DNA of 64,000 nucleotides from Leptolyngbya sp. FACHB-261 (GCF_014696065.1 NZ_JACJPL010000027.1:124001-188000), one strand, 5' to 3'. Positions 51,968 to 61,424 are shown, counted from the stretch's first letter. Numbers and translations are program-made. The notes: generated by a model from the sequence alone, not told the origin.

Positions 51968-52672
51968 TCAGCCTGCAGTTGGATCCCGCCCTTCAATTGG
52001 CAACAGGTCTAAGCCCAGCACGGTTGCGAAGGCAGTGGCCATTTGCTGCTGCACCACTTCTAGTCGCACCTCCGGGCAAAACTGAGCCAAACTGCCCACC
52101 GGACGGTCAGCAATGCCACAGGGCACAATCTGCGTAAAGCCAGTCAAGTCAGGGTCAACGTTGAGGGCAATGCCATGCATCGTCAGCCAACGACTGACTT
52201 TGATACCAACAGCGGCGAGCTTACGACCCTCTACCCAAACTCCGCTTAGACCGGGAATCCGTTCGGCTGGCAAGCCATAGAGAGCTAGAACCCGAATCAC
52301 CACTTCTTCCAGAATCCTTAAGTACCAGTGCAGGTCACGCTGATAGAAGTTCAGGTTCAAGATCGGGTAAGCCACAAGTTGCCCTGGGCAGTGGTAAGTA
52401 ACCTCTCCCCCCCGCTCTACCCGATGCAGTTCGACTGTGGAGTCAGTCTGGAACTTGAGGAACTCAAGACTGGCGCCCTGCCCCAAGGTATAAACAGGCA
52501 AGTGCTCTAGCAGCAGCAACACATCCGGCAAGCCAGGATTTTGCTTGCGCGCTTCTACCAGTTGTCGCTGCCAGTTCCAAACCTCTAAATACGGAATCTG
52601 ACCCAATTGGTAAAGATAGCAACGCCGACGTAGAGCCGTGCTTGTAACTGAGTCACTAGAAATAGTGTTCAC
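51968..52672 (-). CDS. lipB: Octanoyltransferase
   Basis: A 234-residue LipB, which moves octanoyl from acyl carrier protein to lipoyl-domain lysines (first step of lipoate synthesis). Visible are [40 protein letters not shown], the lysine in [20 protein letters not shown] (about 158-177) and the catalytic cysteine in [14 protein letters not shown] (about 192). It is transcribed leftward and divergent from the hpf gene. Confidence 0.92.
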   Translation of the reverse strand: MNTISSDSVTSTALRRRCYLYQLGQIPYLEVWNWQRQLVEARKQNPGLPDVLLLLEHLPVYTLGQGASLEFLKFQTDSTVELHRVERGGEVTYHCPGQLVAYPILNLNFYQRDLHWYLRILEEVVIRVLALYGLPAERIPGLSGVWVEGRKLAAVGIKVSRWLTMHGIALNVDPDLTGFTQIVPCGIADRPVGSLAQFCPEVRLEVVQQQMATAFATVLGLDLLPIEGRDPTAG

Positions 52673-52850
52673 AAAATCAAGCTGGAATTTGCGGAACTTA
52701 GGCTATAGATTATCAAGATAAATCAACGAGCGTAATCACTCATTTTCTAGAATCTGAAGAAAGTTGAAGCGTGTCTGTTCTCCAGAATACGAAGTGTTAG
52801 GGTTAATTCACGACCTTCACCGCTCACCACACTTAGGGGAGGCAAACTTT
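52673..52850. promoter_or_regulatory. Divergent lipB/hpf control region with possible long hpf leader
   Basis: A 178-bp region without genes. The hpf (lrtA) gene has a good ribosome-binding site (AGGGGAGG, 52835-52842) before the ATG at 52851. In other cyanobacteria lrtA transcripts carry long untranslated leaders that govern light-dependent message stability. The length upstream here would allow one, but I cannot point to a start site or structure. Confidence 0.35.
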
Positions 52851-53507
52851 ATGAAGCTCGTCATTCAGGGCAAAAACATCGAGATTACAGATGCGATTCG
52901 CGAGTACGTCAATCAAAAGATTGAAAAAGCCGTGAGTCATTTTCAAACTCTCACCACAGAAGTCGATGTTCATTTGTCCGTTGCTCATAATGCTCGGACT
53001 GCACCGCAACAAGCTGCCGAAGTTACTATTTTTGCCAACGGTACAGTAATCCGAGCTGAGGAGTCGAGCGAGAACCTTTACGCCAGTATCGATCTGGTTG
53101 CCGATAAGATCCAGCGGCAATTGCGTAAATATAAGGAGAAAAAGCAGGCTAAACCGCAACCTAGCAAGCTAGACACACTGAGCTTGCCGGATGTAGTGAC
53201 TCTGCCCAGTACAGATCGGCCAGTTGAGCTGCCAGGGGCTGTCGTTCGCACCAAATACTTTGCTATGCCTGCAATGACACCGCAGGAAGCGCTAGAACAG
53301 CTTGAACTTGTGGACCACGATTTCTATATGTTCCGCAATGCTCTCACTGGAGAGATTAATGTCATCTATGAGCGCAACCATGGCGGTTATGGTTTGCTAA
53401 TGCCCCGCGACAGTGTAATTGCTAATGGGGGAAATAATAGCAACCACAATGGGCAAAATCATAGCCACGGCAAGAGCCATCAGCCAGCTAGCAAAAATCG
53501 CCATTAA
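52851..53507 (+). CDS. hpf: Long-form ribosome hibernation promoting factor (LrtA type)
   Basis: A 218-residue protein. The N-terminal S30AE domain (about 1-100, [20 protein letters not shown] onward) blocks the decoding site of resting 70S ribosomes. A linker (about 105-140) and the C-terminal dimerisation domain (about 145-195) follow: [40 protein letters not shown]. The long form joins two 70S particles into 100S. Cyanobacterial LrtA is light-repressed. An Asn/His-rich tail of about 27 residues follows the domain. I start at 52851, not at an upstream start at 52764, because the domain and the ribosome-binding site begin there. It ends at a strong terminator. Confidence 0.92.
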   Translation: MKLVIQGKNIEITDAIREYVNQKIEKAVSHFQTLTTEVDVHLSVAHNARTAPQQAAEVTIFANGTVIRAEESSENLYASIDLVADKIQRQLRKYKEKKQAKPQPSKLDTLSLPDVVTLPSTDRPVELPGAVVRTKYFAMPAMTPQEALEQLELVDHDFYMFRNALTGEINVIYERNHGGYGLLMPRDSVIANGGNNSNHNGQNHSHGKSHQPASKNRH

Positions 53508-53528
53508 TTAGGGCCACAACCTACTAAA

Positions 53529-53588
53529 ACTCCCCCTGATTCGGTGCTTTGAGGAATTGATTCAAGCACTTAAGAATCAGGGGGTTTT
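53529..53588 (+). terminator. Rho-independent terminator after hpf
   Basis: The arms CCCCCTGATTC and GAATCAGGGGG form a strong stem (53532-53584) with an inner TGCTTTGAGGAATTGATTCAAGCA structure, followed by TTTTG. Confidence 0.75.
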
Positions 53589-53651
53589 GATCAACTTTCA
53601 CTTCATTAAACTCTAGAAGCACTTCTTTTCTAGGACCTGCCTGCGTTGCCT

Positions 53652-54059
53652 ATGGGATTAACATTGAGTGCTTGCCTAATGACACTGGCAGCGGCCGATT
53701 TACCCAAACTTCGAGATTTCTACCAGCAAGTTTTAGGCTGTCAACCTCAGATTGATCAGCCCTTTTACATTGAATTTCAATTACCAGGTCTGCGCCTAGG
53801 CATTTTTAAACCAGAACAAGCTGCCGCACCATTGACCACTACACCTAACTCTCCAGCCAGTCCTTGCCTAGGTAGTCTTTGCCCAGTCAGTCTTTGTTTA
53901 GAGGTTGCAGACCTGGAAGCGGCAATGGCCCATCTGGCTACTTTAGGCTTACAACCGAGCAGCTCTCTCCGTCAGCCCAGTCACGGACGAGAAATCGACT
54001 ATTATGATCCGCTGGGTACACGCTTGATTCTGTACCAGCCAATTGCTCGCTTATCATGA
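53652..54059 (+). CDS. VOC (glyoxalase/dioxygenase) superfamily protein
   Basis: A 135-residue protein with the two beta-alpha-beta-beta-beta units of a VOC domain. The first is LTLSACLMTLAAADLPKLRD, FYQQVLGCQPQ, IEFQLPGLRLGIFKPEQ. The second is PVSLCLEVADLEAAMAHLAT, HGREIDYYDPLGTRLILYQP. A metal ligand such as Glu or His is conserved near GREIDYYDP. A tandem Ser-Pro/Leu-Cys segment (PASPCLGSLCPVSLCLE) separates the halves. Function is unknown. I start at the ATG at 53652, three codons inside a TTG-initiated frame. It lies 4 bp before the upp frame. Confidence 0.75.
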   Translation: MGLTLSACLMTLAAADLPKLRDFYQQVLGCQPQIDQPFYIEFQLPGLRLGIFKPEQAAAPLTTTPNSPASPCLGSLCPVSLCLEVADLEAAMAHLATLGLQPSSSLRQPSHGREIDYYDPLGTRLILYQPIARLS

Positions 54060-54086
54060 GGGGTGCCTTTCCTTCTAGATCACCTT

Positions 54087-54746
54087 ATGACCCTGCAGCT
54101 GCGTGTGTATGTCAAAGAACATCCCTTGATCAAGCACTGGCTGGCAGTGGTGCGAGACCAAGATACACCCAGCTCCATCTTTCGCAGCGGCATGACCGAA
54201 TTGGGGCGCTGGTTGACCTATGAAGCGATTCGAGATTGGCTGCCTACTCGAGAGGGCACGGTACAAACGCCACTCGCCGAAACTCCAGCCACCTTTATTG
54301 ATGCGGAAATTCCGATTGCGATTGTGCCAATTTTGCGAGCAGGTCTAGCGCTCCTGGATGGCTGCCAACCCCTACTGCCTCTGGCCTCGATCTACCACTT
54401 AGGTTTTGCTCGGGATGAGGAGACTTTAGAGCCCCATTGCTACCTGAATAAACTGCCAGAGCAATTGGACCCACGCACTCGAATTTTGATCCCAGAGCCG
54501 ATGCTAGCGACCGGCGGCACTATCGTGGCAACCATGGCTGAATTAACACGCCGAGGCATCAATCCTGATTTCACCCGCATTATTGCGGTAGTTTGTGCTC
54601 CCCAAGCACTTCAGAAGCTAAGTAATCTCTACCCAGGCCTGAGTATCTACACAGCGATGATTGATGAGGGACTCAACGAGCATGGCTTCATTGTGCCGGG
54701 CCTGGGTGATGCCGGTGACCGTACCTTTGGTACTGGATTGGGATAA
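54087..54746 (+). CDS. upp: Uracil phosphoribosyltransferase
   Basis: A 219-residue type I phosphoribosyltransferase that salvages uracil to UMP with PRPP. The family N-terminus MTLQLRVYVKEHPLIKHWLA fixes the start at 54087 (a GTG at 54063 would add 8 residues). Motifs are FRSGMTELGRWLTYEAIRDW, AIVPILRAGLALLDG, ILIPEPMLATGGTIVATM (PRPP loop; the usual first Asp is Glu) and the flexible C-terminal loop VPGLGDAGDRTFGTGLG. Confidence 0.9.
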   Translation: MTLQLRVYVKEHPLIKHWLAVVRDQDTPSSIFRSGMTELGRWLTYEAIRDWLPTREGTVQTPLAETPATFIDAEIPIAIVPILRAGLALLDGCQPLLPLASIYHLGFARDEETLEPHCYLNKLPEQLDPRTRILIPEPMLATGGTIVATMAELTRRGINPDFTRIIAVVCAPQALQKLSNLYPGLSIYTAMIDEGLNEHGFIVPGLGDAGDRTFGTGLG

Positions 54747-54919
54747 AGCCTAAGAGTTTGTTGATTGGAATCAAAGAGTCAATCTGATGACTCTCAAGGC
54801 CCTGACTCAGGACTTTGGACTGAAATCCTGATAACTCGCCATAAAATCTCTGAACACTGGCATAGACGGGTTTTCGCACAACTCGCTATGCTGAATGAGC
54901 TGTTATACAGTAGGGGTCC

Positions 54920-55258
54920 ATGAAAGAGCGTTCAGATGGCTTTCTCGCGGGGGTAGCCTTGGGAGCAGCAGTCGGCGGCGTTCTCGGTGGTCTAATCGGG
55001 GTGGTCGTGGGCTCCCGCATAACTAAGGCGGGTAGTGAAGAGAATTTGATTACCGAAGCTTCTAGCCCAGAGCTGAACGGTGCTGCGCCTCAGCCGCGCC
55101 AGGTCAGGCCGCGTCGGGTCGAGGACCCCCGACGCGGCCTGGAGGATAAAATCGCTCAGCTCAACGAAGCTATTGATGCGGTACGAGACCAGCTCTCCAG
55201 TCCCACTAATCCGCCCAAAAGCGATTCAACTCCAGAGAATGGTGGCCAGTACAGTTAG
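54920..55258 (+). CDS. Glycine-zipper membrane protein, YtxH-like
   Basis: A 112-residue protein with one N-terminal glycine-zipper membrane segment (DGFLAGVALGAAVGGVLGGL, then IGVVVGSRI, about 6-34), followed by a basic Arg/Pro-rich stretch and a short coiled-coil helix (EDKIAQLNEAIDAVRDQL). This resembles YtxH-type small stress or envelope proteins. The basic region is partly encoded by palindromic GGTCGAGGACCCCCGAC-type DNA. Function unknown. The gene is close to the yggT gene but separated by about 100 bp. Confidence 0.65.
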   Translation: MKERSDGFLAGVALGAAVGGVLGGLIGVVVGSRITKAGSEENLITEASSPELNGAAPQPRQVRPRRVEDPRRGLEDKIAQLNEAIDAVRDQLSSPTNPPKSDSTPENGGQYS

Positions 55259-55361
55259 GCCAGTACAGTTTGGGAAGTAATAGCTAGCAGCAGAGCTTGA
55301 CTTTGTTGCAGTACGCTAGAGTTGTAAGCGTTGCTGTCACTTGAGAGGACGCAGAGCGAGT

Positions 55362-55634
55362 ATGGAACCCGTCAGTTTTTTAGTTCAGAGCCTGTCCAGC
55401 TTCGTGTCAATTTATTTGGCTCTGCTGTTTATTCGGGTCATCTTGTCCTGGTTTCCGACCATTGATTGGTCAAACCCCTTCTTCTCAACTCTGTCTCAGC
55501 TCACCGATCCTTACCTGAATCTGTTTCGCCGCTTCGTTCCGCCGCTTGGTGGAATTGATTTCTCGCCACTACTGGCTTTTTTGCTGCTTCAGTTCCTGCA
55601 AAGCGCCTTGAGTAGCGCTGTGGGAATGGCTTGA
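55362..55634 (+). CDS. YggT-family membrane protein
   Basis: A 90-residue membrane protein with two helices flanking the conserved WFPTIDWSNPFFSTLSQLTD / PYLNLFRRFVPPLGGIDFSP motif of the YggT (CCB3/YlmG) family. Cyanobacterial and plastid relatives have been linked to cell division, nucleoid distribution or cytochrome assembly. I choose the ATG at 55362; the frame extends to 55341 without motif support. The stop overlaps the possible TTG start of the next gene. Confidence 0.85.
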   Translation: MEPVSFLVQSLSSFVSIYLALLFIRVILSWFPTIDWSNPFFSTLSQLTDPYLNLFRRFVPPLGGIDFSPLLAFLLLQFLQSALSSAVGMA

Positions 55635-56566
55635 GTCAAGGCTCTCCGGTGCGGATAGTCTCGCTCCTGCCTAGTATTACCGAGGCAGTAGCAGCCTTGG
55701 GTGCTGAGGATGAGCTAGTTGGCGTCACTCACGAATGTGACTATCCAGCTTCAGTTCGCGGCAAGACAGTGGTAACGTCTAGCCCCTTGAGTGAACCTGA
55801 ACTCAGTAGCTCACAAATTGATACTCGGGTTCAAGAGCGCTTTGAGCAGGAAACTAGTTTATACACGCTCCGAGCCGAGGTTCTAGCAGAGCTTCGGCCC
55901 GACGTTGTATTTACCCAGAGACTCTGTGATGTCTGTGCAGTTTCCTACTCACAGGTAGAGCGCGTCATCTCCCAACTCAAACCGGTACCCCGGTTGATCT
56001 CTCTGGAGCCAACCCGCTTAGGGGAAATGCTCTCGGATTTGCGTACTATTGGTTCAGCCCTTGACCGGACGGACCAAGCTGAGGTGCTTATTGCTAAGCT
56101 CAATCAGCGCATCGAACAGGTCAAGCAGCAAGCTGCTCAAGCCAAAACTCGACCTCGAACCTTTTGTTTAGAGTGGCTTGAGCCAATATTCGTCTCTGGT
56201 CAATGGATGCCAGAACTCGTGGAGTTAGCTGGAGGAACCTGGTATGGTCCTGGCCTTGGCGAGCCCTCTCACATGATGAGCTGGGAAAGGGTACGCGAGT
56301 TCGATCCAGAAGTGTTGGTGATCTTGCCCTGTGGCTTTGAGATCCCGCGCACCCTTCAGGAAATGCAGCTTCTAACAGAGCGACCCGGTTGGAGCAACTT
56401 GAGCGCTGTTCGCAAAGGCCGTGTTTACGTTACCGACGGCAATGCTTACTTCAACCGCCCCGGCCCTCGCTTAGTTGAGAGCTTAGAAATCTTGGCTGAG
56501 TTGTTGCATCCTGAGATGTTTGCGGGACTGGCCCCGACAGAAAGTTTTCAATCCTGGTTGCAGTAA
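55631..56566 (+). CDS. Cobalamin-binding-type periplasmic-binding-fold protein without signal peptide
   Basis: A 311-residue (or 305 from a GTG at 55649) type III solute-binding-fold protein like the 'cobalamin-binding protein' relatives of BtuF. It has RIVSLLPSITEAVAALGAED, the HECDYP motif, RPDVVFTQRLCDVCAVSYSQ, ISLEPTRLGEMLSDLRTIGS, and ELVELAGGTWYGPGLGEPSH. There is no secretion signal, so it acts in the cytoplasm or was recruited from a transport role. Start codon choice is ambiguous: TTG overlapping the yggT stop, or GTG. No transporter genes adjoin it. Confidence 0.8.
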   Translation: MSQGSPVRIVSLLPSITEAVAALGAEDELVGVTHECDYPASVRGKTVVTSSPLSEPELSSSQIDTRVQERFEQETSLYTLRAEVLAELRPDVVFTQRLCDVCAVSYSQVERVISQLKPVPRLISLEPTRLGEMLSDLRTIGSALDRTDQAEVLIAKLNQRIEQVKQQAAQAKTRPRTFCLEWLEPIFVSGQWMPELVELAGGTWYGPGLGEPSHMMSWERVREFDPEVLVILPCGFEIPRTLQEMQLLTERPGWSNLSAVRKGRVYVTDGNAYFNRPGPRLVESLEILAELLHPEMFAGLAPTESFQSWLQ

Positions 56567-56808
56567 GTCTCAGCTGTACCAGCTTCTACACAAGCTCCCA
56601 GGGTATCTATCATGCTCATGCTTGCTTGTCAATTTGTCAAGGGTTAGACTCGACTAGATCTGGGGCTACCGTTCTTCAGGATCTATAGATAATCGAATAC
56701 ATTTCTTAATGACTATTTCGCATATACTCAGTTTGTTTTGGGAAAGTTGGTTGACTAGCCCCCGTTTGGCCAACGCCCAAGCTGATTCCTGTGGTGTGCC
56801 CCTTGGAT

Positions 56809-57156
56809 ATGATGAGCGTAACCAGCATGACTGATCTCAGACTGAATCGTTTGGAAGATCTGACGCAACAAATAGCCCAAACAGTTCTGGCAACCACCGA
56901 AAATTTGGACCGTTTGACTGAGCGCGTAGACACTTTGACCCTACACGTGCAGCAGCAGAGCTGGCAGATCCAGGAGCAGGGGCACCAAATCCAAGAGGTC
57001 ACTGCCCAGTTGCAGCAACAGGGTCAACAGGTATTACTGCTCAGCGAATCCGTACGCACTCTGGCTCAAACCCAAGACGAAGGCTTCAAGCGGATTGACC
57101 AGATCACTGAGGCTCTGCAAGCCCTAATCACCACCTTGGAGTCGGGTCTTGGGTAG
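56809..57156 (+). CDS. Small coiled-coil protein
   Basis: A 115-residue protein that is almost wholly helical and Gln-rich: LTQQIAQTVLATTENLDRLT, VDTLTLHVQQQSWQIQEQGH, QIQEVTAQLQQQGQQVLLLS. The heptad-like spacing of hydrophobic residues suggests a long coiled coil. It has no membrane segment or signal peptide. A related ORF type is common beside cyanobacterial regulatory genes and retroelements, but I cannot name this one. Starts at 56809, 56812 or 56827 are all possible. Confidence 0.55.
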   Translation: MMSVTSMTDLRLNRLEDLTQQIAQTVLATTENLDRLTERVDTLTLHVQQQSWQIQEQGHQIQEVTAQLQQQGQQVLLLSESVRTLAQTQDEGFKRIDQITEALQALITTLESGLG

Positions 57157-57181
57157 TCAGAGCCGTCTCAGTGACTGACAG

Positions 57182-57931
57182 CTAGTTGTGAGGAAAGGCT
57201 AGCTCAGAATTGTGGCTAACCACGTGACCATCCTCCATGTAGATAATACGGTCGGCAACATCTAGAATTCGCGGGTCGTGGGTGACCATTAATACGGTTC
57301 GGTTCCGCTCACGCGCCAGAGTGCGCAACAGGTCAACGACAGCCCGACCAGTTTGCGAATCCAATGAGGCAGTTGGTTCATCAGCCATGATTAAAGGTGG
57401 GTCGCCAGCGAGGGCTCGGGCAATGGACACCCGCTGCTTTTGCCCCCCGGAGAGGTCGCGAGGAAAACTGTGAATTTTGTTGCCTAGCCCCACTTGCTCC
57501 AGCAGATCTTGCGCCTCAAGACGAGCCTCACGCCCCCGGATGCCTTTCAGATTCAGGACAACTTCGACATTCTCCTGTGCTGTTAAAGCGGGCAAGAGGT
57601 TAAAGCCTTGAAAGACAAAGCCGATATTTTTGAGCCGGAAGCGAGCGAGCCGCTCAGAAGACATTTCATTAATTTCTTCCCCTAGCACCTCGACACTGCC
57701 GCTAGTAGGAGTGAGAATGCCTGCCAGGATCGACAGTAGCGTCGTTTTGCCCGAGCCTGAAGGCCCCATTAATAGGACAATTTGACCAGCATCAATATTA
57801 AGGTCCACGCCCTGCACTGCCCGGATCGTCTCAGAACCACTGCCATAAGTCATAAAGACCCGGCTGGTAGAGATGACTTCAACGGGCTCCTTCAGACGTG
57901 GGACTGAGGTGGCCTGGATTAACGTGGTCAT
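57182..57931 (-). CDS. DevA/LolD-type ABC transporter ATPase, isolated
   Basis: A 249-residue ATPase of the MacB/LolD/DevA group. It has Walker A MGPSGSGKTTLLSILAG, signature DLSGGQKQRVSIARALAGDP, Walker B LIMADEPTASLDSQTGRAVV, and switch VLMVTHDPRILD. DevA works with a membrane-fusion protein DevB and a permease DevC to export glycolipids or other compounds. Neither partner lies within the window beside it, so it may have been separated from them or may serve a distant permease. It is convergent with the coiled-coil gene. Confidence 0.9.
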   Translation of the reverse strand: MTTLIQATSVPRLKEPVEVISTSRVFMTYGSGSETIRAVQGVDLNIDAGQIVLLMGPSGSGKTTLLSILAGILTPTSGSVEVLGEEINEMSSERLARFRLKNIGFVFQGFNLLPALTAQENVEVVLNLKGIRGREARLEAQDLLEQVGLGNKIHSFPRDLSGGQKQRVSIARALAGDPPLIMADEPTASLDSQTGRAVVDLLRTLARERNRTVLMVTHDPRILDVADRIIYMEDGHVVSHNSELAFPHN

Positions 57932-58447
57932 GGCGCGGCGATCCTAAAAGGTTGGGAATAAATGTTAGGGAACAACGGAAAAATCAGGGCCTTAATATAA
58001 GTTTATCTTGTTCCTCTACCTAAAGAAGTAAGGGAATGATGCAGAACACAAGCCTAGGAGCTAGTAGTTTTAGAAGTTGCTGTGAACCAGGCCTCTAACT
58101 GCTTTTTTCCTCTACTTTTCCAAGGTACTTAGAAAGTTGGCGCAGGTCACGGGGGGTTTGTGACACTTGGCTTTCCGGTTTAGGAAAACCACCGACTCAC
58201 TAACGGATCATGCTATTCACAATGACGGAAAAGTGTCTGGCGTAACATCACCTTAGTGGGCGATCTTATCGTTTATGCAGTCCTACTGAGGTTTTGGAAC
58301 CAGCCTGTTGCAGTAGCCCGTTCAAAGGATTGCGAGCATAACATCAGTCAGGAATCTCTAGTAAATCTCTGTTTGGAGGGTTGTCTATTTTGTCTTTTGC
58401 AGTAGAGCTTCAATGACAAAGACGCTGAACCAAATAGTAGAGTTCCA
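57932..58447. other. 516-bp spacer without a supported gene
   Basis: This lies between the start of the DevA-like gene and the end of recD2, both leftward, so it holds the DevA promoter and any recD2 terminator. The GC content is lower than in the flanking genes, with a T/A-rich stretch near 57990-58015. No RNA gene, repeat or credible frame was seen. Confidence 0.4.
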
Positions 58448-60700
58448 CTAACCGGGATGGCCACGGACAAGACGTTTGTTAAGGGCGGTGTAGCGCTCAC
58501 TGTCTTTAACCTGGCGGACTGCCATACCAATCGCCTTACGGGTACCGACCAGTACAGCTAGACGTCGGGCTCGGGTTAGCCCGGTATAGAGCAAGTTACG
58601 GCTGAGCATCGTGTAGTGCTGTGTATGAATCGGCAAAATTACGACCGGACACTCACTCCCCTGCGCTTTATGAATGGTGATTGCCCAGGCCAAAGTCAGG
58701 GTATTGAGGTCAGCACTGTCATAAGTCACCAGCCGTTTGCCAAAACGGACCGTGACCTCCTGCTCTTCAAGATCAATGGCGGCAATGATGCCGAGATCGC
58801 CGTTAAACACCTCGCGGTCGTAGTCGTTGACCTGCTGGATGACACGGTCGCCCACCCTGAGAGTCAGCCCTCCTCGTTGCACCTCAGCCCGTCCTGGACC
58901 CGCAGGGTTAAGCTGCGCTTGCAGCACCTGATTAAGGTTGCGCGTACCCACCTGCCCTCGGATCATGGGCGACAGTACCTGCACATCCTGATTAGGAATA
59001 AAGCCCAAGTCGGGGATCAAGTGCTGCAACACGTCCTGAATACCCTGCACAACGTGCTCAGGTTCATTAGCCTGCAAAAATAGGCAATCGGAGCTGGGCT
59101 GCGCCCGAATCGGTTCAAGCTCAGGATAATTGCCCTGGTTAATCTGGTGGGCATTAGTAATGATGCGGCTACTGGCAGCTTGACGAAAGACGGCGGTGAG
59201 GCGAACGACTGGCAATTGCTCAGAGGCAATCAGATCTTGCAGAACCTTGCCAGGGCCAACGCTGGGCAGTTGATCAATATCGCCGACCAGCAGCAACTGA
59301 GCGTCCAAAGCAATCGCCCGGACCAGAGCGTAGGCCAGAGGCAGATCAAGCATGGACGCTTCATCGATTACGAGGGCATCAGCCTCGATTGGGTTCTCCC
59401 GTCCCCGCTTGAAGTCAGCGGTTCGAGGATCGAATTCGAGCAGACGATGTAAGGTTTTGGCCTCCTGCCCGGTCACCTCAGCCAAACGTTGAGCCGCTCT
59501 ACCTGTAGGAGAAGCTAAGGCCAGTTTGCGTCCCATCGCCTTCCACAGAGCAACGATTGTGCGGGTGGTAGTGGTCTTACCAGTCCCAGGACCGCCGGTC
59601 AGGATCAGAACCCGACTGGAGGCTGCCAGCTCGACCGCCTGACGCTGCTGTTCGCTGAGCTGGATTTGATACTTGGCGGTGAAGCGGTCGAGCCAGTTCT
59701 GGACCCTTTGACTATCGACACTCAGAGGTAGCGCTGCCCACTGACGTAGTCGGTTCGCCAGGTTTTGCTCGGCGTGGTAAAGCGAAGGGCGGTAGCACAC
59801 CATTTCGCCTTCTAGCCCCTGCATGACCAGCTCATCGCCAATCGCCATTTCGTAGAGCAAGGCTTTGATCGCCTCAGCATCGGGCGTAAAGTCCTTGAGG
59901 GACAGCAGGGCAATACCGCGCTCCACTAACTCGGCAATGGGCAGATAGCAGTGTCCCTCTTCTGTAGCGGTAGCGAGGACGTGGACCAGACCAGCGCGGT
60001 AGCGGTGCTGGGAGTCGGGGGCAATGCCTAGATTACGAGCAATGGTATCAGCAGTGATAAAGCCGATTCCCCAGATATCTTGAGCCAATCGATAAGGGTT
60101 CTGGCTGACGACAGTAATCGCCTCATCGCGGTAGGTCTTGTAAATCTTGACGGCATGGGTTGTTGAAACGCCGTGCCCCTGCAGAAAGACCATCACTTCC
60201 TTGATAATCTTTTGCTCTTCCCAAGCACTGGCGATCATCCGAACGCGTTTTCTGCCAACTCCCGGTGCTTCCCCTAGGCGTTGGATATCATTTTCAATGA
60301 TTTCTAAAGTCTGTAGGCCAAAATGCGCAACGATTCGCTTGGCAGTGACTGGACCAACCCCCTTGATCAGCCCAGAGCCCAGATACTTCTCGATGCCGGT
60401 TAGAGTTGCTGGTTTAGTTTCCCGATACTGATTGACCTGAAATTGCGGTCCGAACTTGGGATGGTCTCGCCACTGGCCCTGCAACTGCAGAGTCTGTCCT
60501 GCCTGGATATTAGGAAAATTGCCAACGATGGTGGTCAGCTCACGCACGCCCCGGACTTGTAAGCGAGCCACCGTGTAACCATTCTCAGCACTATGGTAAG
60601 TCAGGCGCTCAACCACACCCTGTAGAACTTCGAGCGGCTGAGTTCTTACCTCGGGGCTGGGGGCGGCGCTAGACTCAGGCTCGGTCCTGTATGAGGCCAT
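58448..60700 (-). CDS. recD2: RecD2-type ATP-dependent DNA helicase
   Basis: A 750-residue SF1B 5'-3' helicase of the long RecD2 group (RecBC-independent). The N-terminal OB/helix-hairpin-helix part (about 25-160) includes GIEKYLGSGLIKGVGPVTAK and APGVGRKRVRMI. The helicase core follows: Walker A VLILTGGPGTGKTTTTRTIV, Walker B DALVIDEASMLDLPLAYALV, LVGDIDQLPSVGPGKVLQDL, AVFRQAASSRII, and motif V/VI with LAWAITIHKAQGSECPVVIL and LLYTGLTRARRLAV. It acts in DNA repair or fork processing. It is the leftmost gene of a divergent pair with the TM2 protein. Confidence 0.93.
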   Translation of the reverse strand: MASYRTEPESSAAPSPEVRTQPLEVLQGVVERLTYHSAENGYTVARLQVRGVRELTTIVGNFPNIQAGQTLQLQGQWRDHPKFGPQFQVNQYRETKPATLTGIEKYLGSGLIKGVGPVTAKRIVAHFGLQTLEIIENDIQRLGEAPGVGRKRVRMIASAWEEQKIIKEVMVFLQGHGVSTTHAVKIYKTYRDEAITVVSQNPYRLAQDIWGIGFITADTIARNLGIAPDSQHRYRAGLVHVLATATEEGHCYLPIAELVERGIALLSLKDFTPDAEAIKALLYEMAIGDELVMQGLEGEMVCYRPSLYHAEQNLANRLRQWAALPLSVDSQRVQNWLDRFTAKYQIQLSEQQRQAVELAASSRVLILTGGPGTGKTTTTRTIVALWKAMGRKLALASPTGRAAQRLAEVTGQEAKTLHRLLEFDPRTADFKRGRENPIEADALVIDEASMLDLPLAYALVRAIALDAQLLLVGDIDQLPSVGPGKVLQDLIASEQLPVVRLTAVFRQAASSRIITNAHQINQGNYPELEPIRAQPSSDCLFLQANEPEHVVQGIQDVLQHLIPDLGFIPNQDVQVLSPMIRGQVGTRNLNQVLQAQLNPAGPGRAEVQRGGLTLRVGDRVIQQVNDYDREVFNGDLGIIAAIDLEEQEVTVRFGKRLVTYDSADLNTLTLAWAITIHKAQGSECPVVILPIHTQHYTMLSRNLLYTGLTRARRLAVLVGTRKAIGMAVRQVKDSERYTALNKRLVRGHPG

Positions 60701-60854
60701 CGTCAGGCAAGGTCAGGAAAATCAGTTAAGGCAGTACCTCAACTCCAGGTTAACCTCTGCAAGGTCAGCTAATCTAAGGCTCAAAATTTGGGGCTCGAAG
60801 GCGAGAGATAGCCTGAGCTAATCTGAACACAGCGCTAACCCAGATTAATCGACC

Positions 60855-61370
60855 ATGAGTGCTGTCAAATCCTCAGAACGCTCAAAAAGTACAGCCTATG
60901 CTCTATGGTGTTTAGGGTTTATTGGGCTATCGGGATTCCATCGGGTTTATACCGGCAAGTATCTAAGTGGAACAATCTGGCTTCTGACTTGGGGTGTATT
61001 TGGACTGGGTCACTTAGTCGATCTGCTGCTGGTTCCCGGTATGGTCGACGAATACAACCTCAAACAGCGCCTGCTCTATGGCTCAATGACAGCTCCTCGG
61101 GAGCTAGTACTACGGCCTGGTGAACAGGCAACCTACCAGCTCCAAACGGATCCGGAAGCAGAGCATAACCGCTTAGTGCAACAGTTGCTGGCTGTTGCGC
61201 AGCAAAAGAGCGGCATGATCACAGTCACTCAAGGCGTTCTTGCCACTGGCAAAAGTTTCAGAGAAGTTGAGGCTGCCCTCAAACGCCTACACGCTGAAGG
61301 CTATGCAGCCATTACCAACCACCCAGTCAGTGGGGCAGTGGTGTATCAGTTTGATGAGCTGATTGAGTAG
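60855..61370 (+). CDS. TM2-domain protein with winged-helix-like tail
   Basis: A 171-residue protein. The N-terminal TM2 domain (about 12-65) is two membrane helices joined by a short loop: YALWCLGFIGLSGFHRVYTG, KYLSGTIWLLTWGVFGLGHL, VDLLLVPGMVDEYN. The remaining 90 residues are soluble and include VTQGVLATGKSFREVEAALK, LHAEGYAAITNHPVSGAVVY, a small alpha/beta or winged-helix-like segment. Possibly a membrane-anchored regulator, with function unknown. Its stop lies 55 bp before the hairpin at 61425. Confidence 0.75.
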   Translation: MSAVKSSERSKSTAYALWCLGFIGLSGFHRVYTGKYLSGTIWLLTWGVFGLGHLVDLLLVPGMVDEYNLKQRLLYGSMTAPRELVLRPGEQATYQLQTDPEAEHNRLVQQLLAVAQQKSGMITVTQGVLATGKSFREVEAALKRLHAEGYAAITNHPVSGAVVYQFDELIE

Positions 61371-61424
61371 GGGCTAGTCCCCCAAAACGCTCTGCATCAT
61401 CTGCACAAACAAGTGCACAAACAA

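Noticed and set aside
55600-55660. Cobalamin riboswitch before the cobalamin-binding-type gene
   Set aside because: There is no room: the gene start overlaps the yggT stop, and no B12-box-like sequence was seen.
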